64,000 bases of DNA from Flavobacterium sp. HSC-32F16 (GCF_024171645.1 NZ_JALKAC010000002.1:186001-250000); one strand, 5' to 3'. Counted from the stretch's first letter, positions 42,691-52,285 are shown. A program made the numbers and translations. The notes: generated by a model not told the origin, from the letters alone.

Positions 42691-42717
42691 AATTTTATAA
42701 TTGTGAGTTATCAACAA

Positions 42718-43401
42718 CTACTTTTTTTCTATTCTTTCAAAAGCATTTTTAACCATTTCTTTCTCTTTTGGAAACCAGCCCTGAGTTATCAACACTAATC
42801 CGAAAACCATTAAAACAATACTAATTCCTTTTTTAATCTTAAGAATATTAGTGGGTGTCATTTTTGATTTTAATTGTTTGGCTAATACTATTTTAAGACA
42901 GTCAACTAGCAAATAAGTTATGATTACCGAAGTAAAAAAAGTAATCATTCTGGAGTTTTGCATTTCTAATTTTGGTCCAACCGAAATGATTACGGCTAAC
43001 CAAAAACCTAAAACACCAATGTTGATAACGTTGAGTAAAAAGCCTTTTATGAATAAACTTCCGTAATTTCTTTTTATAATATCACGGTCGATTTCTTCAT
43101 CATCGATTTTTTCTTCATTTTTTAATCTTATAAAAGAGATTATACCATAAGCCAGCATAATTATTCCGCCAAAAATAAACAGTGCAGGTTTATCTTTTAA
43201 ACTTGAAATTAATCTGTAACTACCTAAATAAGCAATTGCTATAAAAAATATATCACCTAAAACTACACCAAAATCAAAAACAATTGCTGCTCTGAATCCT
43301 TTTGTAATGCTGGTTTCTAATAGTATAAAAAATACCGGACCTACCATAAAGCTTAGAAAAAGTCCCCATGGCAGTCCAGCCAGAATATCATTTATCATCA
43401 A
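42718..43401 (-). CDS. LysE/RhtB-type exporter
   Basis: The 227-residue protein has about six membrane segments (8-28, 40-62, 68-88, 115-140, 152-172, 190-208). The start LPWGLFLSFMVGPVFFILLETSITKGFR matches the LysE-family GxxPGP-like beginning, here VGPVFF. A cytoplasmic acidic loop (EEKIDDEEIDRD) lies near residue 95. It exports amino acids or related small molecules; the substrate is unknown. It is third in an operon after rnr and a DUF2807 gene (11-bp gap). Confidence 0.82.
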   Translation of the reverse strand: MMINDILAGLPWGLFLSFMVGPVFFILLETSITKGFRAAIVFDFGVVLGDIFFIAIAYLGSYRLISSLKDKPALFIFGGIIMLAYGIISFIRLKNEEKIDDEEIDRDIIKRNYGSLFIKGFLLNVINIGVLGFWLAVIISVGPKLEMQNSRMITFFTSVIITYLLVDCLKIVLAKQLKSKMTPTNILKIKKGISIVLMVFGLVLITQGWFPKEKEMVKNAFERIEKK

Positions 43402-43412
43402 AATACTAGTTG

Positions 43413-44081
43413 TTATTTTACTTCTTCGATTTTACCTCCAAATACTGTTTTTTGATTTATTTGCTTTGGTTTACCATAAATGTAAATAGAGCCTCCTGCG
43501 CTTACTTTTGCATCGACAAGGGTCGAAGCATTAACATCGGCTTTTCCGCCCGCAGAAACGCTTACTTTCGTCTGAGAAGTGGTTAATTTACTTCCAAGGA
43601 AATATCCGCCGGCTCCTAAACTTGCATCAAGGTTATCTGCTTTACCAGTTGCAGTGATTTCTCCACCAGAAACTGAACTCACTTTTAACTTATCAACATC
43701 CAAATCTACATTAATTTTAGCACCTTCCTGTGCACTTACTTTAAATGAAGTTGCTTTTATAGCTTCTTTACTTATTACTTCTGCACCTTCATTAGCATCA
43801 ATCAATTCAATATGTTTATAATACAAAGTTACTTCAAGATCATTTCCTGACAGCAATTTTGGAAAAGGCATTCTTAACTTTAATATTCCATTTTTATTAA
43901 CAGCTTCCAATTCAGTTTCTCTTGCGCCTTTTATAACAACCTTATTTTCTGAAGATTGAACTAGTTTTACACTTAATTTATCGTAAACTTTTACGGTATC
44001 AAAATCTCCTAACTCTTTGGTAACCTGACCAAAAGACATTTGTACAAATAAAATTGCTGCTCCAATTATTAGCTTTTTCAT
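43413..44081 (-). CDS. DUF2807 (head GIN domain) secreted protein
   Basis: The 222-residue protein has a signal peptide (1-18, ending MSFGQ). A repetitive beta-solenoid-like DUF2807 domain follows at about 25-210 (YDKLSVKLVQSSENKVVIKG, DVDKLKVSSVSGGEITATGK and ADVNASTLVDAKVSAGGSIY show the alternating pattern). The role of these domains in Bacteroidota is not established; they are periplasmic or outer-membrane associated. It sits between rnr and the LysE-type gene in one operon. Confidence 0.85.
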   Translation of the reverse strand: MKKLIIGAAILFVQMSFGQVTKELGDFDTVKVYDKLSVKLVQSSENKVVIKGARETELEAVNKNGILKLRMPFPKLLSGNDLEVTLYYKHIELIDANEGAEVISKEAIKATSFKVSAQEGAKINVDLDVDKLKVSSVSGGEITATGKADNLDASLGAGGYFLGSKLTTSQTKVSVSAGGKADVNASTLVDAKVSAGGSIYIYGKPKQINQKTVFGGKIEEVK

Positions 44082-44104
44082 ACTTCTATTTTTTTAATTA
44101 ATAC

Positions 44105-46285
44105 TTATTCTGCTCTTCGTAAAAAATGAAAATCCAATTGTTTTTTAACCAAATCAGCATTTTTTACTTTCACATAAATTTCGTCTCCTAATTGCAAAAT
44201 GCTGTTTGAAGTAGCTCCAACCAAGGCATATTGTTTTTCATCGAAAGTATAATAATCATCTTTTATTTCTCTGATTCTTACCATTCCTTCGCATTTATTA
44301 GAAACGATTTCAACATAAATTCCCCATTCTGTAACACCAGAAATAACACCAAGAAATTCTTCGTCCTGATGATCCTGCATATATTTAACCTGCATGTATT
44401 TAATACTATCTCGTTCAGCATTAGTAGCTAAACTTTCCATATTAGAACAATGTAAACTTTTTGTTTCATATGTTTCTTCGTCTACAGAAGCTCCGCCATC
44501 CAGATAATACTGTAACAAACGGTGTACCATTACGTCTGGATAACGACGAATTGGCGATGTAAAATGGCTGTAATAATCAAAAGCTAAACCATAATGTCCA
44601 ATATTATCTGTCGAATATTTGGCTTTACTCATACTTCTAATCGCAAGATTATCAATTAAGTTCTGCTCTTTTTTACCATTTACTTCTTCCATCAATGCAT
44701 TCAAAGACTTAGAAATATCGCCTTTGTTACGGAAATCAATTTTATAACCAAACTTTGCAATTACGGTTTGCATCGCAATCAATTTGTCTTCGTTTGGTTC
44801 GTCGTGAATACGGTAAACAAATGTTTTCTTCTGTTTTCCAATATATTCAGCTACTTTTCTATTCGCCAAAAGCATAAATTCTTCAATCAAATGATTGGCA
44901 TCTTTTGATACTTTGAAGTAAACGCCTTCTGGTTCTCCTGCTTCATCAAGATTAAATTTCACTTCTACTTTATCAAAAGAAATAGCACCATTCTGCATTC
45001 TTTTCTTTCTTAAAATCTTAGCTAATTCATCTAATTTTAAAGTCGCTTCAACAATTTCATCTGAAACTACATAAGATTCTCCAGTAATAGAAATATCTAC
45101 AGGAATCGTATTGTCTTTTGTTTCAATGATATATTGCGCTTCTTCATATGCAAAACGCTGATCCGAATAAATTACTGTTCTTCCAAACCATTGGTTAATA
45201 ACTTGCGAAGTTGGAGAAACTTCAAATACGGCAGAGAAAGTATATTTTTCTTCATTTGGACGAAGTGAACAAGCAAAATTAGACAATACTTCAGGAAGCA
45301 TTGGCACTACTCTATCCACTAAATAAACTGAAGTTGCACGTTGATAAGCTTCATCATCCAGGATTGTTCCTTCTTCCAGATAGTACGAAACATCGGCAAT
45401 ATGAATTCCAATTTCGAAGTTTCCATTTTCTAACTTTTTGAAAGACAAGGCATCATCAAAATCTTTTGCATCTTTTGGATCAATCGTAAACGTAAGCGTA
45501 TCACGCATATCACGACGTTTTGCAATTTCAGATTCCTGAATTGAAGTGTCTATTTTTTGTGCATAAACCTCTACTTCTATTGGAAAATCTGCTGGCAAAC
45601 CATATTCAGCTAAAATGGCATGAATTTCTGTATTGTGTTCTCCAGGTTTTCCTAAGACTTTAATTACAGATCCAAACGGACTATCAGCTCTTTTTGGCCA
45701 GTCTTCAATCTTAACCAAAACAACGTCACCGTTTTCTGCTTCACCTATTTTATCCTTTGGAATAAAAATATCAGTGTACATTTTAGGATTTGCAGTAGAA
45801 ACAAAAGCAAAATTTGGCTGCATATCAATTACACCAACAAACTCTGTTTTATCTCTTTCTAAAACTTCAATTACTTCACCTTCAGGTCTTTTTCCTTTTC
45901 TTCTGTTATAAACGTAAACTTTTACTTTGTCTTTGTCTAAGGCACGATTCAAATTATTAGTCGGAATAAAAACATCTTCTGCAAAATCTGGACAAATAAA
46001 ATAGGCCGTTTTTCTGCTCGTCATATCTATTGTTCCTTCGTAATATTCCTGGCTTTCAGCTTTAACTAAATATTTTCCAGGTTCAGACTCTATAATTTTC
46101 TTTTGCGAAGCTAGAATTTTCAATTCTTTTATAATCTGATTTCTACTATTGGTATCATCAAGTTCAAGCTTTGCTCCTATTTGTTTATAATTGAATGGTT
46201 TATTAGCATTTTGCGATAAAATCTTTATTATTTTTCCAGAGAAATCTTTCTCTTTTTTTATCGGCTTTCTTATTTTCTTACTCAT
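44105..46285 (-). CDS. rnr: Ribonuclease R
   Basis: The 726-residue protein contains an N-terminal winged-helix part (about 20-75) and two cold-shock-like domains (80-230: KTAYFICPDFAEDVFIPTNN, FAFVSTANPKMYTDIFIPKD). The RNB catalytic domain lies at about 255-590, with TLTFTIDPKDAKDFDDALSF carrying the metal-binding Asp cluster. A C-terminal S1 domain is at 635-720 (EFLGVISGVTEWGIYVEIVS). It degrades structured RNA 3'-5' with roles in rRNA quality control. It is first in an operon with the DUF2807 and LysE-type genes. No Lys-rich extra tail is present. Confidence 0.95.
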   Translation of the reverse strand: MSKKIRKPIKKEKDFSGKIIKILSQNANKPFNYKQIGAKLELDDTNSRNQIIKELKILASQKKIIESEPGKYLVKAESQEYYEGTIDMTSRKTAYFICPDFAEDVFIPTNNLNRALDKDKVKVYVYNRRKGKRPEGEVIEVLERDKTEFVGVIDMQPNFAFVSTANPKMYTDIFIPKDKIGEAENGDVVLVKIEDWPKRADSPFGSVIKVLGKPGEHNTEIHAILAEYGLPADFPIEVEVYAQKIDTSIQESEIAKRRDMRDTLTFTIDPKDAKDFDDALSFKKLENGNFEIGIHIADVSYYLEEGTILDDEAYQRATSVYLVDRVVPMLPEVLSNFACSLRPNEEKYTFSAVFEVSPTSQVINQWFGRTVIYSDQRFAYEEAQYIIETKDNTIPVDISITGESYVVSDEIVEATLKLDELAKILRKKRMQNGAISFDKVEVKFNLDEAGEPEGVYFKVSKDANHLIEEFMLLANRKVAEYIGKQKKTFVYRIHDEPNEDKLIAMQTVIAKFGYKIDFRNKGDISKSLNALMEEVNGKKEQNLIDNLAIRSMSKAKYSTDNIGHYGLAFDYYSHFTSPIRRYPDVMVHRLLQYYLDGGASVDEETYETKSLHCSNMESLATNAERDSIKYMQVKYMQDHQDEEFLGVISGVTEWGIYVEIVSNKCEGMVRIREIKDDYYTFDEKQYALVGATSNSILQLGDEIYVKVKNADLVKKQLDFHFLRRAE

Positions 46286-46395
46286 ATATCTTTTCTTATA
46301 AGGTTTAAAATTACAAATAAGAAATCAGATAATACTTTTTAACAAATAGAATTATTAAAAATATAACTTTTCGTACATTTACAAAAACACCTCAT

Positions 46396-46629
46396 ATGGA
46401 AAGCTTTAAGACGATCGCCGTATTCAATTATCAGCACGAAACAGTGGTTCTCAAACACTTACTGGAGCAAGAAGGAATTCCATATTTTTTCGAAAACGAA
46501 ATGACTCTTTCAGTCGTTCCTTTTTACACAACTGCACTGGGCGGAATCAAACTCAAAGTTCATCCAAACGATTTCGAACAAGTTCAGGAAATTTTGGACA
46601 ATCTCAACAATCCTTTAAAAATTGTATAG
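46396..46629 (+). CDS. DUF2007-type small protein
   Basis: The 77-residue protein has the PII-like DUF2007 fold: KTIAVFNYQHETVVLKHLLE, then QEGIPYFFENEMTLSVVPFY, GGIKLKVHPNDFEQVQEIL. Such proteins are putative signal-transducing or metal-related small proteins of unknown role. It is a single gene. A copy of its last ~27 codons is found as a remnant at 48216-48302. Confidence 0.8.
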   Translation: MESFKTIAVFNYQHETVVLKHLLEQEGIPYFFENEMTLSVVPFYTTALGGIKLKVHPNDFEQVQEILDNLNNPLKIV

Positions 46630-46634
46630 ATACA

Positions 46635-46662
46635 AAAAAGGCTACCAGTTAATGATAGCCAA
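46635..46662. terminator. Terminator between DUF2007 gene and FG-GAP-like gene
   Basis: GGCTA-N11-TAGCC stem. The T-run is better on the minus strand, so it mainly serves the FG-GAP-like gene. Confidence 0.7.
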
Positions 46663-46683
46663 TTTTAAACAAATTAAATTTTT

Positions 46684-48165
46684 CTAGTTTACTATTATTT
46701 TTCTATTGGCTTTTCCTTTGTCTGTAATTATTTCTAAAAAATAAATTCCATTTGATAAAGAATTTACACTAATAATATTTTTATTTTCTGTCTTAACTAA
46801 TTGTCCTAAAGTATTATAAATATTTACTTTTTCTAATTTTAAATCTTCTTTTAAATTGATGTTTACAACTTCTGATGCTGGATTAGGATAGATTGAAAAA
46901 TGATCCATTACAAAACTATCAGAACTTAAAACAGCCGATAAATCATAAACTCGAACTTGGCCTGAACTGCGTCCATTTTCCGCATTAAGAGGAGCACCAA
47001 TAGCAACAATACTTCCATTTGAAGATAAACTAACGCTTGATCCACTTTTATCATTTGCAGCTTCTCCATCAATGTCAACTCCTAGCTGAATCCAAACGTC
47101 AGATACATTTTTATATATTCGAACGTGACCTGAAGAGGGTCCATTTCCAGCATTTCCAGTAGCACCAATTGCTACCACACTGCCATCTGAAGATAAACTT
47201 ACACTAGAACCACTAGTATCATGAAGCGCTTCTCCGTTGATATCAGCTCCTTGTTGCGTCCAAACATTAGATACATTTTTATATACTCGCACTTGACCTG
47301 CAGATGAAGAAGATCCAATTAACTCATTGAAAGGCATACCAATCGCCACCACATTCCCATCTGAAGATAAACTTATACTAGAACCAATTCGATCATAAGC
47401 GGCTTTTCCATCGATATCTGCTCCAATTTTAGTCCAAACATTAGATACATTTTTATAAACTCGAACGTGACCGGATTGGGTTCCATTTCCATTATTATAA
47501 ATAGCACCAATCGCTACCACACTGCCATCTGAGGATAAACAAACCTTATCACCACTTTGGTCAAAAGCGGCTTCTCCATCGATATCTGCTCCAATTTTAG
47601 TCCAAACGCCAGATACATTTTTATATACTCGAACATGGCCTTTATAGAATGTATATCCCTCACTTCCCTCATTTCCTGGAGCTCCAATAGCTACTATACT
47701 CCCATCTGATGATAAACTAACACTCCATCCACTATAATCTTCAAAAGCTTCTCCATCAATATCAGCTCCTTGCTGTATCCAAACTCCAGATATATTTTTA
47801 TATACTCGAACGTGACCTGAATCCTTTCCATTACCATCATTGTAGCGAGCACCAATCGCTACGACACTGCCATCTGAAGATAAACTAACACTAGAACCAC
47901 TATTATCATAAAAATCTTCTCCGTTGATACTTTGTCCTTGTTTAGTCCAAACACCAGATACATTTTTATATATACTCACTTGACCTGAATTAGTTCCATT
48001 TCCAGCATCAACAGAAGCACCAATAGCAACCACACTACCATCTGAGGATAAACTAAGACTGGAACCACTATAATTATTAGCGGCTTCTCCATTGATATCA
48101 GTTCCTATTTGAGTTTGTCCAATGCTCATTAAAGGAAATAAAAGAATAAGTAAAGTTTTTTTCAT
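46684..48165 (-). CDS. FG-GAP-like repeat protein with T9SS type A sorting domain
   Basis: The ATG at 48165 gives a signal peptide (MKKTLLILLFPLMSIGQ) and 493 residues; the longer frame from 48240 starts inside a DUF2007 remnant. Seven to eight repeats of about 54 residues follow, each with SLSSDGSVVAIGA, GHVRVYKNVSGVWTQ and ADIDGEA-like blocks, consistent with a beta-propeller. The last 75 residues (FSIYPNPASEVVNINLKED, LGQLVKTENKN, ...GIYFLEIITDKGKANRKIIVN) are a T9SS type A sorting domain. It is probably secreted or surface bound; the ligand is unknown. Confidence 0.85.
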   Translation of the reverse strand: MKKTLLILLFPLMSIGQTQIGTDINGEAANNYSGSSLSLSSDGSVVAIGASVDAGNGTNSGQVSIYKNVSGVWTKQGQSINGEDFYDNSGSSVSLSSDGSVVAIGARYNDGNGKDSGHVRVYKNISGVWIQQGADIDGEAFEDYSGWSVSLSSDGSIVAIGAPGNEGSEGYTFYKGHVRVYKNVSGVWTKIGADIDGEAAFDQSGDKVCLSSDGSVVAIGAIYNNGNGTQSGHVRVYKNVSNVWTKIGADIDGKAAYDRIGSSISLSSDGNVVAIGMPFNELIGSSSSAGQVRVYKNVSNVWTQQGADINGEALHDTSGSSVSLSSDGSVVAIGATGNAGNGPSSGHVRIYKNVSDVWIQLGVDIDGEAANDKSGSSVSLSSNGSIVAIGAPLNAENGRSSGQVRVYDLSAVLSSDSFVMDHFSIYPNPASEVVNINLKEDLKLEKVNIYNTLGQLVKTENKNIISVNSLSNGIYFLEIITDKGKANRKIIVN

Positions 48166-48215
48166 AAATTGATTTATAAATTTCAGGTAAATATATAAAC
48201 ATATTAACAAGTAAA

Positions 48216-48302
48216 TGCATCCATTTAAAAGTTCATTCAAACGAATTAGAACAAGTTCAAGAAATTCTGGACAATCTAAACAATCTTTTCAAAATCGTCT
48301 GA
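48216..48302 (+). pseudogene. Remnant of a second DUF2007 gene (3' end only)
   Basis: On the plus strand the frame reads I-x-L-K-V-H-S-N-E-L-E-Q-V-Q-E-I-L-D-N-L and ends NNLFKIV-stop, against GIKLKVHPNDFEQVQEILDN and NNPLKIV-stop in the intact gene at 46396. The fragment stands right upstream of the FG-GAP-like gene's start on the opposite strand. No 5' part is present, so the gene was interrupted or deleted. Confidence 0.85.
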
Positions 48303-49094
48303 AATAAAAATTCAAATCAGATTAAAATTCATTTCAAATTAATTTTTTTTCTTTTTAAACTTTTTTAGTTTTCAACATATATTAAATACAACAAAAAAGA
48401 TTTTTAAAAATTTAAAAAAATTTGTTGGTTATTATAGTGTGTTAATATGTCGAATAAATTTATTTTTAAAAGTATTGAAATGAAGTTTCTCTTAGTTATA
48501 TTGAGTTATCAACATAGTTATATTGAGCTAAAAGATTAATTTTTAAGACTTTTTGTATTTTAATTAACAACGGTTGACAACCAAAAATGAATTCATTTTG
48601 TAGATAAGTTCATATGTTGATATTTGTTGAAAATGGCATTTTTGATATTGATAACTTTTCCAAAAATTCCTGAAACTTTATTAGGATTTTTAATTCCAGT
48701 TTTGGATTAGGTTTTTTTTCGACACAACCAAAAAAAACTTCTAATTTTCTATCCGAACTTATTAACATTTTCTGTTAATTTAAAGTTAACTGAATATCAA
48801 CGAATTACGAACTCCTATTAACACTTCAAAATTTTAACAAATATTCTGATTATTATTTATTGATTATGAGATACTTATGGAGTTATCAAAATTGTTAATA
48901 ACCTATAAGATTTTGACAGTAAGATACTTGTAAAATCAAGTCTTTTCAGAATCAGTTATGCAAATGTATAAGAATCTATATTGTATTGTTTTGATTTGTT
49001 TATAAAGAAAATAATTTGTGAAAATTGGTGTAATTCGTAGCAAACATTTATTAATTGAGTAAATTTGTATTACACAACTTAATAGTATAGAAAA
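48303..49094. other. 790-bp AT-rich gene-free region upstream of rpiB
   Basis: It contains several TTATCAACA-like nonamers (48506 plus; 48615 and 48646 minus; 48794 plus; 48883 plus), loosely similar to DnaA boxes, and many GTTAAY strings. A TAAATTTG -7 box for rpiB lies at 49060-49067. A minus-strand frame at 48936-49328 mirrors rpiB and is not a gene. Confidence 0.45.
49060..49067 (+). promoter_or_regulatory. -7 box of rpiB
   Basis: TAAATTTG, 27 nt before the ATG. No clear TTG is found at the right distance. Confidence 0.45.
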
Positions 49095-49526
49095 ATGAAA
49101 ATTTCGATAGGAAACGACCACGCAGGACCAGAATATAAAAAAGCAATTGTTGCAATGCTTGAAGCAAAAGGTTATGAAGTAACGAATTATGGTACAGATA
49201 CTGATGCTTCTGTTGATTATCCTGATTTTGGGCATCCGGTTGCAAATGATGTATCTGAAGGAAAAGCTGATTTTGGAGTCGTTATATGCGGCAGCGGAAA
49301 TGGAATTGCAATGACTGTTAATAAACATCCTAAAGTTAGAGCTGGTTTATGCTGGACTAAAGAAATTGCTTATTTAACCCGTTTACACAACGATGCTAAT
49401 ATTGTGAGTATTCCGGCACGTTTTACTTCTATTCCTCAGGCAGTTGAAATTGTTGAAACTTTTTTAACAACAGCTTTTGAAGGCGGAAGACATCAGAACA
49501 GAGTAAATAAAATTGCTTGTTCGTAA
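49095..49526 (+). CDS. rpiB: Ribose-5-phosphate isomerase B
   Basis: The 143-residue protein begins MKISIGNDHAGPEYKKAIV (GNDHAG substrate loop). DYPDFGHPVANDVSEGKADF and GVVICGSGNGIAMTVNKHP (the CGSGxG phosphate loop with the catalytic Cys) follow, then RAGLCWTKEIAYLTRLHNDA and NIVSIPARF. It interconverts ribose-5-phosphate and ribulose-5-phosphate in the pentose phosphate pathway. Single gene. Confidence 0.95.
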   Translation: MKISIGNDHAGPEYKKAIVAMLEAKGYEVTNYGTDTDASVDYPDFGHPVANDVSEGKADFGVVICGSGNGIAMTVNKHPKVRAGLCWTKEIAYLTRLHNDANIVSIPARFTSIPQAVEIVETFLTTAFEGGRHQNRVNKIACS

Positions 49527-49572
49527 AACCTCAAAAAAAAACGGGTGCTTTGCACCAACAAAAGAATAAATG

Positions 49573-49607
49573 CACCGGGCGGATTTTAAAAATTCATCCG
49601 GTTTTTT
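49573..49607 (+). terminator. rpiB terminator
   Basis: ACCGG/CCGGT stem with an imperfect inner part and a T6 run. A smaller hairpin GGTGC-TTT-GCACC lies just before it at 49544-49556. Confidence 0.55.
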
Positions 49608-49682
49608 ATTTAAAATATTGTATAACAGTTAATTAAGTTTACTTAAATCTGTGAAAATTTAGGTTATTAACATTGTTAATAT

Positions 49683-49967
49683 CTATCTTTTGGTAGTTAA
49701 ATAGAAGTAAACTAAAACAGCCTGAATCAAAAAAATCATAGAGAATTTGACAATAAATGAAGTTTTACTCGTTTTATGTCTGTAAAAAAGCATTGCTGTT
49801 AATAAACCGGGCGTTCCTCCTATTGCTTCAAGAAAAAACAATGTATTTTCGGGAATTCTTCGTTTATTTTTTCGAGCTAGGTGTTTATCATAACCGGCAA
49901 GAATAAAAACGATGATATTTATAAATAAAAAATAAAGTAAAAAAATTTCCATTGGCATAATATTCAA
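49683..49967 (-). CDS. DUF1294 small membrane protein
   Basis: The 94-residue protein has two or three membrane segments (about 6-22 and 72-90). The family motif YDKHLARKNKRRIPENTLFF lies after the first helix, and EAIGGTPGLLTAMLFYRHKT follows with the typical GG-x-G and HKT. Function unknown. It is convergent with rpiB and divergent from tex. The start could be any of three Met codons at residues 1, 4 or 6. Confidence 0.85.
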   Translation of the reverse strand: MNIMPMEIFLLYFLFINIIVFILAGYDKHLARKNKRRIPENTLFFLEAIGGTPGLLTAMLFYRHKTSKTSFIVKFSMIFLIQAVLVYFYLTTKR

Positions 49968-50067
49968 AACAAAGATATTATTTTAGCCGAATCATTGAGT
50001 AATTTCCAAATTAATTTTAACAAGTAAATTATATCAATTTATAATTAAGAATTTATTTCATTAAAGT

Positions 50068-52191
50068 ATGACTAATATTCAATTCATTGCCAAGTTTGTT
50101 CAGGCACCTGCAGTTAGTATTCAAAACACCGTAAAATTATTAGAAGAAGATTGTACGATTCCGTTTATTTCACGTTACCGAAAAGACACAACCGGAAATC
50201 TTGACGAAGTTGTAATTGAACAGATTGCAAAATTGCAAAAGGATTATGATACACTTGTAAAGCGTAAAGAAGCAGTTCTAAAATCTATTGAAGAACAAAA
50301 AGCACTTACGCCAGAATTGAAACAAAAAATTGAGCAGAGTTTTGACTTGCAGGAAATAGAAGATTTTTATCTTCCATACAAAAAGAAGAAAAAAACAAAA
50401 GCAGATGTTGCACGTGAATTCGGTTTAGAACCTTTGGCAAAATTGATTATGTCAGAAAGTGATGTAGATGTTGATTTTATTTCAACACAATACATCAATG
50501 AAAATGTTATTAATGAAGAAGCTGCCATGCAAGGCGCGCGAGATATTGTTGCGGAATGGATCAACGAAAATATTTATGTTCGTAAACAGCTTCGAAGATT
50601 ATATCAGCGAAAAGCGACTATTGGAACCAAAGTTGTAAAAAAGAAGGCCGAAGAAGAAGGAGCACAAAAATTCAATCAGTATTTTGATTGGGAAGAACCG
50701 TTGACAAAAGCGCCGGCACACCGTTTATTAGCAATGCTTCGTGCAGAAAATGAAGGTTTTATCAAAATGAAAATTGATGTTGATATCGATGATGCTTATG
50801 ATGTTATTGACGAAATTATCATTAAAAAACAAAATAATACAACAGCTCATTTACAGTTAGCAATTGAAGATAGTTATAAACGTTTATTGAATCCGGCAAT
50901 TGGAAACGAAACTTTGCAGGAAGCAAAAGCAAAAGCCGATGCTAATTCTATTCAGGTTTTTGCAAACAATTTAGGACAGTTATTATTGGCTCCGCCTTTA
51001 GGAGAAAAAAGAATTCTGGCAATCGATCCGGGATTTAGAAGCGGTTGTAAAGTAGTGTGTCTGGACGAAAAAGGTGATTTATTATACAACGAAACGATTT
51101 ATCCGCACGCGCCTCAAAATGAGGAATCAATGGCGATTAAAAAAATCCGTTCGATGGTAAATGCGTATCAAATCGATGCGATTTCTATTGGTAACGGAAC
51201 GGCTTCAAGAGAAACTGAATTTTTCATAAAAAAAATCGCGTTTGACAAACCGGTGCAGGTTTTTATCGTTTCTGAAGCCGGAGCGTCGGTTTATTCGGCA
51301 TCAAAAATTGCGAGAGAAGAATTTCCAAATTATGATGTAACGGTTCGTGGTTCGGTTTCAATTGGACGACGACTTTCAGATCCGTTGGCAGAATTGGTAA
51401 AAATTGACCCAAAAGCAATTGGAGTTGGACAATATCAACACGATGTTGACCAAACCAAATTAAAAGAAGAATTGGATAGCACCGTAATTCGCTGCGTAAA
51501 CTCAGTTGGAATTAATATTAACACGGCAAGTAAACATTTGCTAAGTTATGTGAGTGGAATAGGAGAGAAGCTGGCTGAAAACATTGTTCAATACCGTTCT
51601 GAAAACGGACCTTTTGAAGACAGGAAACAGCTTAAAAAAGTACCTCGTTTAGGTGATAAAGCGTATCAGCAGGGAGCAGCGTTCATTAGAATTACAAATG
51701 CTAAAAATCCGCTGGATAATTCGGCGGTGCATCCGGAGGCTTATCCGGTTGTTGAAAAGATGGCGAAGGATTTGAATCTTTCATTAAATGACTTAATTGC
51801 AAACAAAGAAAAAACAGCGCTTATTAAGCCTGAAAAATACGTAACACCTGAAATTGGTTTACTGACGCTGAAAGACATCATAAAAGAGCTTGAAAAGCCT
51901 GGATTGGATCCAAGAAAGTCGGCTAAGGTTTTTGAGTTTGATGCCAATGTAAAATCGATCAAAGATGTAAAAACAGGAATGATTTTACCAGGAATTGTGA
52001 ATAACATTACCAACTTTGGTTGTTTTGTTGATATCGGAATCAAAGAAAGCGGATTGGTTCATATTTCTCAATTGAAAGCCGGCTTTGTAAGCGATGTAAA
52101 CGAAGTAGTAAAATTACATCAACATGTTGATGTTAAAGTTACTGAAGTTGATGAAGATAGAAAGAGAATTCAGTTAACGATGGTGCTTTAG
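50068..52191 (+). CDS. tex: Tex family RNA-binding transcription accessory protein
   Basis: The 707-residue protein has an N-terminal helical Tex domain (1-190: PFISRYRKDTTGNLDEVVIE, YLPYKKKKKTKADVAREFGL). A YqgF/RuvC-like nuclease fold lies at about 315-440 (RILAIDPGFRSGCKVVCLDE), with helix-hairpin-helix motifs at 480-560 (NTASKHLLSYVSGIGEKLAE) and an S1 RNA-binding domain at 637-707 (GMILPGIVNNITNFGCFVDI). It binds RNA and affects transcription and fitness in several bacteria. Single gene with a shared terminator. Confidence 0.93.
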   Translation: MTNIQFIAKFVQAPAVSIQNTVKLLEEDCTIPFISRYRKDTTGNLDEVVIEQIAKLQKDYDTLVKRKEAVLKSIEEQKALTPELKQKIEQSFDLQEIEDFYLPYKKKKKTKADVAREFGLEPLAKLIMSESDVDVDFISTQYINENVINEEAAMQGARDIVAEWINENIYVRKQLRRLYQRKATIGTKVVKKKAEEEGAQKFNQYFDWEEPLTKAPAHRLLAMLRAENEGFIKMKIDVDIDDAYDVIDEIIIKKQNNTTAHLQLAIEDSYKRLLNPAIGNETLQEAKAKADANSIQVFANNLGQLLLAPPLGEKRILAIDPGFRSGCKVVCLDEKGDLLYNETIYPHAPQNEESMAIKKIRSMVNAYQIDAISIGNGTASRETEFFIKKIAFDKPVQVFIVSEAGASVYSASKIAREEFPNYDVTVRGSVSIGRRLSDPLAELVKIDPKAIGVGQYQHDVDQTKLKEELDSTVIRCVNSVGININTASKHLLSYVSGIGEKLAENIVQYRSENGPFEDRKQLKKVPRLGDKAYQQGAAFIRITNAKNPLDNSAVHPEAYPVVEKMAKDLNLSLNDLIANKEKTALIKPEKYVTPEIGLLTLKDIIKELEKPGLDPRKSAKVFEFDANVKSIKDVKTGMILPGIVNNITNFGCFVDIGIKESGLVHISQLKAGFVSDVNEVVKLHQHVDVKVTEVDEDRKRIQLTMVL

Positions 52192-52237
52192 AAAAAATCA
52201 ATAAAAAAAATCCAAAATTATTGGAATCGTTAGATAA

Positions 52238-52276
52238 AAAAACGCCCAAATTACAATTTGTAATTTGGGCGTTTCT
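52238..52276. terminator. Bidirectional terminator between tex and the GH8 gene
   Basis: Stem AAACGCCCAAATTAC/GTAATTTGGGCGTTT with a 5-nt loop, between convergent genes. Confidence 0.9.
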
Positions 52277-52285
52277 AATATATTG

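Larger units (their letters stand above)
41958..42717. other. tRNA-Cys locus with tandem array and REP-like element
   Basis: The 760 bp between folB and the LysE-type gene contain the tRNA-Cys promoter and gene (42006-42122), the array of 3'-end repeats (42101-42535), an inverted REP-like repeat (42543-42647) and the terminator of the minus-strand operon (42664-42690). Confidence 0.85.

Noticed and set aside
48936..49328. Minus-strand ORF overlapping rpiB
   Set aside because: It is antisense to a clear rpiB gene and its product has no recognisable features beyond Ile/Cys/Phe-rich shadow composition.
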